This document shows, in pieces, positions 34,782-45,300 of a DNA stretch of 64,000 bases. The stretch lies in NCBI GenBank assembly GCA_907165275.2, contig OU015661.1:4471501-4535500 (forward strand), read 5' to 3'. The position numbers were made by a program, and so were the translations under genes. Positions within the stretch are counted from its first letter, which is position 1. Each line of letters starts with the position of its first letter. The DNA comes from Zygaena filipendulae (taxonomy: Eukaryota > Arthropoda > Insecta > Lepidoptera > Zygaenidae). Under the pieces are notes generated by a model. The model worked only from the letters and a program-made list of their open reading frames with translations. It did no database searches and had not been told where the DNA came from.

Positions 34782-37424
34782 CTAGCCTAAACCTAAAGAA
34801 TTTGTACATTTAAAATGTTTCAGTTTCGGAAAGGGTTTTGTCAAAATGTCTGCGACCATGTCATTTGTGGGTATGTATTTGACTTGTATGTCGTGGTGTG
34901 ATAGTGAGTCTCTAATGAAGTGATGTTTGATGTCAATGTGTTTAGTACGTGCGTGATAGGTGTTATTATGAGCTAGTTTGAGTGAACTTTGATTGTCGGT
35001 ATGAATGATTATGGGATGAGTGACCGAGAATACTTCACTGATGAGCGTCTTTAAATATATGGCCTCTTTACAAGCTTCAGCCAAAGCCATATATTCAGCT
35101 TCTGTTGTGGAAAGTGCAACTGTTCGCTGTTTGCGAGCTTCCCACGACACAGGTGCACCGCTCATCAGGAAGGTGAATCCAGTGAATGATCGACGGTCCA
35201 CAAGATTGCTTCCATAATCGGCGTCAGCGTAACCTACTGGGTAAGAGTGGTCACCGTGTTTGAAGTGAAGTCTGAGTTCCTTCGTACCCTTAAGGTATCT
35301 AAGGACTCGCTTAGCGGCCTTCCAGTGTACCCCCCCGTAATGTGCATTGAACTGAGATAGGTACGAGACCGTGTGGGCAATATCAGGTCTTGTACATATA
35401 GAAATGTACATTAATGAGCCGATAAGCTCCTGATATGGGACTTCTAGATTTTCTTCTTCCTTTTCCGGAACAGTGAGTTTTAACCCAAGTTCCATTGGCG
35501 TAGTGACCGAGATCGCGTCGCTCATACCGAACTTGTCTAGTAATTTTTCGATATATTTTGTCTGATCGAGGGTTATACTGCCTTCACTTTGTACGACTCT
35601 CATACCGAGGCAGTCTTTGACAGGACCGAGATCTTTAATTGTAAACGTCTTTTTGAGTTCGCTTACAAAATTATCTTTTAAATCACTATTGGTTGTCATA
35701 AAAAAGAAATCGTCGACGAACACTGCGATAACGATAAAATCATTAGGTCCGTCTCTTTTATAGTAAAGACAGTGTTCTGATGCGGCTTGAGTCAGCGACA
35801 GAGCAGCCATCGCTTGGCATACTTTTTTGTTCCATTGACGCGGAGCTTGTTTAAGCCCATATAGGGATTTTTTAAGTAAGCATACTTTCCCCTTTGGATC
35901 AGTAGCAAAACCTTCTGGTTGTTCCATATAAATTTCCTCTTCCAGGTCACCGTTTAAAAAGGCAGTTTCTACATCAAGGTGATGTACTTGTAGCCGATAT
36001 TGCACAGCAAATGCAAACAAAAGCCTTACTGAAGATAGCCTAGCAACTGGTGAAAAAGTTTCACCATAGTCTACTCCAGCTATTTGGGTAAACCCTTTGG
36101 CTACTAGTCTGGCTTTGTATTTTGTAATGTTCCCACTTGTGTCCTTTTTTATTTTGTATACCCATTTACATTTTGTTGTCTTCCTGCCGGATGGTCTATC
36201 AACTAGAATCCAGGTTCCATGCTGAATCAATGAATTGTATTCTGCTTTCATCGCTTCTAGCCACTTGTCTTTTTGCGGATGCTCTGTAACTTCTTTGTAA
36301 GTTTCTGGTTCCTGATCTGATGTCATGTAGAGATTCTCCTGATATCTCTCAGGAGGACGCCTGTCTCGGAGAGGGTATCGTCTTTCAGTTGATGTCTCTA
36401 CAATGGGTTCAGGTTCAGAAATAATTGGGGAAACTTCATGAGTAAGAGGTTCATCCGGTATAGTCAGCTGTTCTAAAGATGGTGACATCTCGGGTTGAGT
36501 GTCTTCACTGTCTGACTGTACTTGATGTTGTGGCTGTGAAACTGGTTCTTCATCATTTTGAATGGGTACAAAGATTACAGATGGTTGTGGTTGGGGTGAC
36601 TCTTCGTTATGTGAGGAATTTGGATTAGACTCTTCATGCGTTTTATCTTCAATAAACGCTACATCTCTAGCAATAATAATCTGCCGAGGATTATTAGGGT
36701 CTATTAAGCGATAACCTTTGCTTTCTATAGAATAGCCAACAAAGATACAAACTTTAGTTTTGGATTCCAGTTTTGAACGCTTTTCTTTGGGTACGAGGAC
36801 GTGAGCTTCGCAGCCAAAGATTCGCAAGTGAGAAAGGTCGACTTTATTGCCGGTCCATACTTCTTCTGGAATCTTGTTATTTAAAGCTTGCGTGGGTGAA
36901 CGATTTTTTAAATAAATTGCCGTATTTACCGCTTCTCCCCAGTACGCTAAAGGTAAATTCGAGTCTTTTAGCATAGATCTTGCTTTTTCAATGATCGTTC
37001 TATTTACACGTTCTGAAACTCCGTTTTGTTGAGGAGTGTACGGCACCGTGGTTTGGTGCACTATACCATTCTCCCTCATAAACGTTATCATGTCGCTATT
37101 TACATATTCCCGACCATTATCTGAACGGAGAATTTTAATTTTTTCTCCCGTTTGATTTTCGACTAAATGCTTAAATTCGACAAACTTTGTGTAAACTTCG
37201 GCTTTTGTTTTCAAAAGATATCCAAAAGTTTTACGAGAGTAGTCGTCGGTAAATGTTAATAAATATAGGGCTCCGCCCCACGAGTGCGTACTCATAGGTC
37301 CGCATAAGTCCGAATGAATAAGTTGTAGGACTTTACTCGATCTAGGTACTTTTTGAGCTCTTAAACGGTTTCTTTGAAAATTTACCTTGTAGACACGGAA
37401 TACATGTTCCGTGGTAACTTCCAA
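34782..37424 (-). pseudogene. Copia pol: integrase, reverse transcriptase, RNase H
   Basis: An open frame of 880 codons; the first 30 or so residues are out-of-frame overlap, and real homology begins at about 37360. Order: integrase core (HSDLCGPM, TFTDDYSRKTFGY, LRSDNGREYVN, QQNGVSERVNRT), a variable linker with charged and Pro/Glu-rich sequence, reverse transcriptase (GVDYGETFSPVARL, SLYGLKQAPRQWN, FVDDFFF where most copia have YVDD), then RNase H (YADADYGS, STTEAEYMALAEA, HTDNQSS). The stop is 190 bp before the 3' LTR. It is separated from the gag-protease frame by a single +1 shift. Apart from that the frame is undamaged. Confidence 0.93.
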
Positions 37425-38736
37425 TATAGTCTAGGCCGATACATTTATTTTTTAATATATCCATGCTCTTTGTATTAAGATGGCCAAGACGTCTATGCCA
37501 AAGTAGTGCAGACTCTTTGGTGGAAGTATACAAGGAATGCAATTTATTTACATTTAATCTAAACATACCGTTGTGATTCGACCCTGTGGCAATGACGGGA
37601 TTTGTCACATGACAGCCACCGCTTTGAAATATTGTTGCGCCTTTCGGCGTAAACAATACATCGAATCCTTTCTTAACTAAACTACTTACAGATAAAAGAT
37701 TTGTAGCGAGACCAGGAACATATAATACATTACTAATTTTATTTACACCATCGGAAATATTTATATTTACAGTGCCCTTACCATGACTCAATAAAGTCTC
37801 CTTATTTGCCACAGTGATAGGAGTTACGTGAGGGGACAAGAACTCGAACCACTCTCTCCTGTTACTCATGTGGGAGCTTGCGCCGGAATCAAGAAACCAA
37901 TCTTGTGAACCTGTGGGTGAACGATTAGTGAAACAAGATGAAAGTGTAAATTCGGAAGTATAATTTGTACAAACATTTGACGAAACCGAAACATTCTTGT
38001 TTTTCTTATTTTTTAGAATCCTACATTCACTCACTATATGCCCTAATTTTTTACAATAGGAACAAAATTTCTTCTTTGTTTGTTTCTTGGTGCATAGCGC
38101 TGTATCTGGAGATCTGCTGGTATCTGTTGAGGACTGTACAGCTCGTGATTCTTCTTTTAGAAGAGCTGTCACTACATTTTCCGTGGTGATCTTCATATTA
38201 GAGTGTTCGATGGCCATAACTAAGGGATGATATTTTTCTGGAAGTCCAGTGAGCATTATAATAGCTAAGAATTCATCATCCACTTGTGCTCCAATTCCTT
38301 GTAGTTCTTGTTGGATAGCTAGTGACTCATTCACATACTGTTGAATCTTTCCTTTGAACGAATTTGTTAAGAGTTTTTTCATCAGTGCAAGCCTCCTTGT
38401 GAGTCCACCATCAGCATAAGCTTTTCGTAAACAACTGAATGTTTCAAATGCGGTTTTTGCTGACCTTATAACGGGATAGATGGATTCTTCACAAGATAAA
38501 CATATTTTCGCACGAGCCTTCTGATCTTTCCGTTTTTGATCAGGGTTGGAGAGGTCAGCGGGTTTTACAACGACTTCCCACAACTCTAGGTCAGTGAGCA
38601 TGCATTCTATGGCAAATGCCCATGTGCTGAAGTTAGCTGATCCTTTCAGCTTTGATATGCTTATATTTGTTGAGTTCTGCGCTGTCTGAAAATCTTTTGA
38701 AGAATGTGCCGACTGTGAAGTCGATGGAGTATCCAT
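37342..38736 (-). pseudogene. Copia gag-protease and start of integrase
   Basis: 464 codons from ATG at 38736, in the usual place about 80 bp after the 5' LTR. Order: Gag (SKLKGSANFSTWAF near the N-terminus), a CCHC zinc knuckle (CSYCKKLGHIVSEC), aspartic protease (WFLDSGASSHM), and the integrase zinc finger (LLWHRRLGHLN ... CIPCLQGK). The frame then ends at TAG, while homology continues one base out of phase in the next frame. The shift falls at a run of five A's, so one extra A in the run is the simplest cause. Drosophila copia has a single frame here, so I read it as a mutation, not a programmed shift. Confidence 0.92.
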
Positions 38737-38799
38737 TGCACTTTTCTTAACCTTTTTTAAAAGACTTATTTGAGACCTATAACCACTTATCAGTTATTT

Positions 38800-38814
38800 C
38801 CTGGGCCCATAACC
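38800..38814 (-). promoter_or_regulatory. Copia primer-binding site (half tRNA-iMet)
   Basis: On the minus strand, GGTTATGGGCCCAGG abuts the 5' LTR. It is complementary to the anticodon stem-loop of initiator tRNA-Met rather than to the tRNA 3' end, as established for copia. Confidence 0.9.
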
Positions 38815-38988
38815 ACTTGTTACTTGGGTAGCAGAGTAATATAAAAGTCAGGTGAAAAAGGTAAGATAAATATATTATAGTTTCAAAAGGAATGACATAC
38901 AACAATGATCAAACAAAAGAATGTGTATAAAAATATTTAAATATCAAATTGACAGTGTTCTCAGTATAAACATAAAAGAGTTTTAACA
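38815..38988 (-). repeat. Copia 5' LTR
   Basis: 174 bp, identical by eye to the 3' LTR. ATTTG follows at 38989-38993. Confidence 0.92.
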
Positions 38989-39021
38989 ATTTGTAACAAT
39001 CACCTGTCCTGTTATTTACGA

Positions 39022-39060
39022 CTAGCTGTGCCCCGCGGTTTCACCCGCGTGAAAATCGTG
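39022..39060 (-). repeat. 'CCCGCGGTTTCACCCGCG' fragment
   Basis: A short piece, 'AGCTGTGCCCCGCGGTTTCA' and onward, between the copia element and the RFC5 3' end. Confidence 0.6.
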
Positions 39061-39154
39061 TGTTAGGTTGCTCTGTTTGTACATAACAATCTTACATAAT
39101 ATTATATCTCACATATCTTACATAATATTGAAACAAAAATAACAATTTAAGTGT

Positions 39155-39160
39155 TTTATT
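39155..39160 (-). terminator. RFC5 poly(A) signal
   Basis: AATAAA on the minus strand, about 210 bases after the RFC5 stop codon. Confidence 0.55.
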
Positions 39161-39370
39161 TTTCTCAGCATTATAACAATCAAGGAAAAAAGCTAAAATA
39201 GGAATATTGTCCCTCAATTGGTTCGGTTGTGACACTCGGCGGTAGGAGCTGGCGCGGTACCAGTTCGAATCGAATACACCCACTAGCTGGTAGGAAAACT
39301 TGGTAACAGTTCGGCAGTATTACTTTCTAGTGGAGACAAATCTTGGCACCAGTTCGGTTGTGATAGTCGG

Positions 39371-42300
39371 CTACACGGCGTCGGCGGGCGCGTCCAGGTG
39401 CGCGGGCACGTGGTCGCGCGCCGCCTGGAACGCGGCCACCAGCGCCGCCAGCTCCACGCGCTCGCTGCAGCCGCTCGCCAGCCGCGCCTCCGACTCGGAC
39501 ATCTTGATCAGCAGCGACACCAGCACGTCGGGCGGCAGGTGCACTGCGACCAAACAGTACCTATACGTCTCATCCTTATTGGCCGATTTACACTTTCATA
39601 AGTAAGTTCAACTTGTTAACTTACTTAATCGAGAAGTAGTAAGCAACGTCCAAACGGTGAGCATCCATAAGTAAGTAAGTTCAACAATACATTTCTTCAC
39701 TTACTTAGATACCGGCCGCCGGGCAAGTAGTCTATACATATAATATAAACAAAATTTTAACAAAAAAATTAAACACAAAACTTCTTCCAAAAACACAAAA
39801 CTAAAAAAGCTAAAAATAACTAAATACCGATTTAATCCAAAAGACAAAAACACACGTAATATTATTATTGGTTTGTGCTACCACTGATCGGTGTGAATTC
39901 GGTGACAAGCCCGCTGGTGTCTGCCCACTTGGGTTGTTCTGCTCAGGAAGAGCTGGTGGCGGGAGTCGACTTAGCCCATCTACCCCCTCCATATTTGGCT
40001 TGTCACCGACTTCATACCGATCAGTGGTAGCACAAAACAATAATAATATTACGTGTGTTTTTGTCTTTTGGATTAAATTGGTATTTTGTTATTTTTAGCT
40101 TTTATGTTGTGTGTTTTTGGAAGTCGGTTTTAATTTTTTTGTTAAATTTTGTTTATTTCTCGCTTTTAAGTGACTTATTCGTTATTTCTCTAAGTTACAA
40201 TAGCCTAATGTCAACTGCTCATCACCTTTTACAAAATATTGCTTTTCCCGACGCAGGGACGTTAATTGTTGAGGAGTTCTCCTAGTACATCACCATCAGT
40301 TCCACTTCACCATACACATTGTGACGAGCATAAATTGTTTAGAAACCATATTAAAGTTAACGATTCGGAACCCGTGAAATACCTATTATTGAGTAGTTCC
40401 GATGACCATCAGTGGTCTTTATCATCAGTTCTACTTCTTCAAATTTTGCTTTCCAAAAGCAAATGAACGATTTACTATAAAAAATACCCAAATCGCTATA
40501 GGTGTGCCTATAATTTTTGAAGAGTTCTCTCGATTTCTCCAAGATCCCGTCATCAGATCCCAACTTGGTGGCAATGGGACCTAATTGGGAGTATACCCTT
40601 TAAAACAAAAAAGAATTTTCCAAATTGGTTCAACCGTCTTCGAGTAATCGGTCGGTAAAAAACATACATACAATCGAACATAGAACCTCCTCCTTTTTGG
40701 AAGTCGGTTAAAAATTGTAACAGGTCGATGTCTGTACATGGGAGATAAATGAGAAAAAATAAATTTAGGCGAGTCTATGAGAGACATAGAAGCCAAAAAT
40801 GCCAAAATTTTTGTGTGTCTGTCAGTCTGTCTGTATGTTTGTATACGCGCTACGCAAAAACAGCTGCACCAAATTTAATTCGGTTTTTTTTTGTTGTATT
40901 GCTAAGGGTCTAACTTAGATACTCAAAAAAAATGCTGGTCCTACTAATATTATAAATGTTAAAGTGTACTCAAAAACGGCAGAATGCTGCCGTTTTAAAT
41001 GTTTCCTAAAAAAATAAAAGTGACGTCATGTGTCAAGCTTGGCTGTGATTGGTGTTTCGTTGCAACGTTCCGTTTCACAAAATTAAAAGTTGAATATTTT
41101 GGAAACTATTGAAATTTTTTTTGTGAATCTTTCACGATAACGCTTTTCTCAGGCTCTATTTTTGAAATATTGACACAATTTCTTATTATAAATTTCATGC
41201 AAGTACCCTATTAATAATAATCTTACCCCTTTGAATTACTGCATGTATCTCAGTGAGAATATCGTTGAGTGCCAAGCCTTTGGATAACTTGACGTCCTGT
41301 ATGTCTGGAGTGACGAGTTATGAGGATTTATTAGGAAAAACATGTCAGAGGTCTACCCCTCTCTCTGGATAGAATTTGCAATCTGTAGCACTATAACTGT
41401 TATTTCCAGTTATAATCGTACAATGTAATACGTAAACAAAAATATTTATTGTGACATGGTACTGGCTTAAAGATAAAAGTCTACGATAAAGAGAAAATTT
41501 CTCCACCTCAATGTCTGTTTTTTTAATTTACTGCCCGAGATAACATATGTCACAGGTTTAAGCAGGTATACGAGCATACAGGGCAAATTTTTCTAGTGGG
41601 CGCGGTGACCACCATCCTAATCTACATGGGGATAATTCTTCTAGATAACCTCCTAAGCCGCCATTTGTATTTTCCTTCTTTTAAGTGTTATTCTTTTATG
41701 TAGAATAAAAAATTAAATCAGTAAATAAATAGTTTTTGTGTAATAGTTTCGGATTTGGCCATTTGGAAAATGGGCTAGATGACTGAATAGTATACAGTCC
41801 GTTTTGTAGATTAGTAAAAAAAATTTAAAAATCCGTGAATCCGCGGGGCGTATCTAGTCTAGACATATAAATAAAATTGAAGTGTCTGTTTGTAATTCAA
41901 ATTAACAGCTTTTCAGTAAATGCATACGAAAGTATATACGGTACTAACATCAACATCTCTGTCTGTCTGTCTGTTTGTTTGTTCCGGGTAGGTAATCTCT
42001 GAAACGTTTGGACCGATTTTAACGGGACTTTCACTGGCAGATAGCTGATGTTATAAGAAGTTAGGCCACTTTTTATCCCGGAGTTCCCGCGGGATCTCTG
42101 AAATTAGCGCGGGTGAAACCGTGGGGAACAGCAATAACAAATATGAGTGGCAACTGGCACGTGTCAAGGATACATTTGAAGCACTCCGCGAAGTCGGTCT
42201 CGTTGAGCAGGCAGTTGAGCATGCGCTGTATGTCCGCGCGCGGCGGGTGGCCCACGCACGCATACACGCTGTCCTCGGACACGTCGCGGTACGCGAGCCA

Positions 42301-45300
42301 CGTGCTCTGCAGCGTGTTGAGCACCTTGCGCATGTCGCCGCCGGACAGCGCCAGCAGCGCCTGCTCGCCGCCCTCCGACAGCTGCACGCTGCGGCCACGC
42401 GCGACCCGTCATATGAACGACTGTCCCCCGCGGTTTCACCCGCAGAAACTACGGAGTTCCCGTGGGGATTCCGGGTTACAATATAGTCTGTCACTCGGGG
42501 ATAATGTAGGTCTCGAAATCGATTCGGTAGATCCAGGGAATACCCGCCTACAAACCCACAAACTTTACCTCTTTATAATATTAGTATAGATAAACACTTC
42601 AATCGCCGAAACCTTAGGCCTCAAATATATATATCTACCTACCTATACCTACTAATCGCTTATCCGTAATATGTTTAAACGCAAAAAAACTCAACCAATT
42701 TCAGTGAAACTTGACTAAAGTCAACATTTAGGATACTTTTATCTCAGTCGATACATCAGAGAGCCGTCGAGAATATTCTTTTTACTCTGACAAGGACCAC
42801 GGGAAACAACTACCTTTTAGTTATTTATTTCTATATACACACAGCTATTAAAAATATCACACAAAATCCATACAAAATTGTCCTACAACCAATGATTGAT
42901 GGATACCTACTCATTTTATATTAACTACTAGGTATATTTAACAACAACCGCCACCAGAGAATCTATGGGGAAATTGGAAATCGAACAACAGAATCTTCGG
43001 CACGCGGTGCCCTACCCTTCGGCGGCGGCGACCTCGCGCAGCCGCGGCACGATCTGCGCCTGCTGCAGCGGCGCGAACCGGAAGCGCGTGCAGCGCGACT
43101 GCAGCGCCGGGATGATCTTGCCCAGGTAGTTGCAAATTATGCAGAAGCGCACGTTCTCCGTGTATTTCTCGATTACTGGAAACATAATGATGATTATAAT
43201 GAAATAATAATACCTAATCCACTTTACAACACACAGATCTACTTGATTCCATACTAAGCTATAAGCTTGTGTCGTGGAAACTAAGAAAACGTGGCATATT
43301 ACACTAATATACATAATATTACATAGGTACTAGCTGTTCCCCGCGGTTTCACCCGCTGTAATTTTGGATTGCCCGCGGCAATTTCAGAGGGCCCCCGGGA
43401 ATTCAGAGTTACAATATCGTCTATGACACTCAGGGATAATATAGAATTCTAATGCTGATATAATTTTCAAAATCGGTTCAGTAGAGACAGTTGATCCAGA
43501 GGTTACCTACCCCCTACAACCTCATAAACTTTACCTTCTATCAAATATTAGTAAAATATATTATACTATAGATATTATTGCAAGGATAATCACGTCTAGA
43601 CTGGAAAATGGAACCCTCTATTCACCACACAAAATCCACCCCTACCGGGGACCCAATACGGAACCTCTTGATTAGCGCGAAGGCATACTGACCTACTTCG
43701 CCATTCATGTGTGTAATGTGTATATGCAAGCGCGGATTCACCGTTGTGGGAAAGGTGGATAGCCCAGCCTATCATATTGAGACTGTCTCCGGAGGAACTT
43801 GACTTATTTCTATAAGGAGTCGCTAGTCCGACCTGCACTTGGCCGATGTTTGGGATGGCCGTGACCACATACTTTTTCGGGGGTTGGATCCACACCTGTG
43901 TGCACTCGTGCACGCTGAAACGGCGAATGTATAATTTGGAATAGCGATAGTTTATACCCTGAATTAACAAATAGGATAGCGTGTACTACTTTTTATTTCT
44001 GAACCTCTAAAGGAATGACAGAAATCAGAATTGACGCGGGTGATACCTCATAACGTTTCGCGCACATGCCAATTTACCTTTGATTTGTCCAAGCACAGTA
44101 AAACGATCACAATATACTTTATTAAACTAATACAATAGCTAATCACCCGTACCGTTCGTTATTCCAACAGGATAGGCAGATTATAGCAAATTTGTCTGGA
44201 GCATTGATTTACTAATGGTCTGGAGGCCCTAACCGTATCCAGTTAAGAGTTATTTACTCTTTGCATTGACACATTTAAACAAAAAAAAAGTATTTTTTTT
44301 TTCTAATCCAACAATTTTCAACGAAAACCTAGAAAATATTGCGCTAGACGCGACGAGGATGAGGTGAAAAATAAAAAGTTATTTGCGAAACATTTCAATA
44401 TAATTTATTGCAAACAACAAACAGACGATGACGCTCTTCGGCGTATATTCCTCAATGCCTTTCTGTTCATAATGAGCGTCTGCGTGGGCGGTCCGCGGGG
44501 CGGCGGGGGCAGGGGCGGGGGCGGCGGCGGCGACGCGAGCCCGTTCAACAGGGCGCAGGGGCTGGCCGGGAGAGTAGTCGCCGCAGGCGCGCTCACGTGG
44601 CCCACTCCACCGCTCACCCGCCTGGCCACCAAACTCGTGAAGGCGGTGTTCACCTGACAACGAAGTGTAGTGTAACTAACAGACTAACGGCCGCGCTCAG
44701 AGTTATTTTAATGATTACTTAATTTTAAGTAAAGATTTAAAAAAAAACTGCCGCAATCAGAGACGTTCATTAAATTAATGCTAATGGCATTTAAATAAAT
44801 AACTGAATTAATTAGATGCTAATTTACATCAATTTAATGAACGTCTCTCATTGCGGCAGTTTTGCAGTTTTAAAAATGTTTACTTAATTTATTTATTTAT
44901 TTTCTTTATGTTCTTTATTTAAAATTAAGTAATCATTAAAACGACTTTGAGTGCGGCCGTAAGTAGGTATCTAATTGGAGAAGTTAACCTTATGACCTGA
45001 CAACAAAGTGTAGTAATATACAATTATGTATTTAACCGAACAATTGGGCATGACTAAATTTTAATTTTTAGTTCGTCTAAAAATATTGAACATGACTGTA
45101 TTTTTCTTTTTTTACGTAGGTAATCAAAAAATAACGGCGATACATTGAGTCAAAATTCAGTGTGAGTCTGCGTGACGTCACACCTAGGTAGTATACACTT
45201 TATAAGTCGTGACTTCCCACTCCGAAACTAATGCATTTTATCTATGTATTTTTTCAATAATTAATAAAAAGCAAAAAATTCGTGTCTATTATTTTTTACT

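Larger units (their letters stand above)
34418..38988 (-). mobile_element. Ty1/copia LTR retrotransposon, nearly intact
   Basis: The 4571-bp element sits between the esterase and RFC5, on the minus strand. The 5-bp target duplication ATTTG lies at 34413-34417 and 38989-38993. The 174-bp LTRs are identical by eye, so insertion was recent. Next to the 5' LTR is a primer site complementary to the anticodon region of initiator tRNA-Met, the half-tRNA priming known from Drosophila copia. A run of seven G's (minus strand) serves as polypurine tract. Gag, protease, integrase, reverse transcriptase and RNase H are in the copia order. One frameshift splits the coding region, so the copy is probably not autonomous. 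Confidence 0.96.

Noticed and set aside
37342..37424. Programmed frameshift between the copia frames
   Set aside because: The shift is +1, the zero-frame codons do not form a slippery heptamer, and copia normally has one frame. One extra A in an A-run is simpler.
42051..42589. Long open frames on both strands around RFC5 exon 6
   Set aside because: Shadows of the GC-rich exon; only one frame matches RFC5.
43596..43970. 124-codon minus-strand frame in RFC5 intron 4
   Set aside because: No domain recognised, no splice or start context. Probably part of an unnamed repeat.
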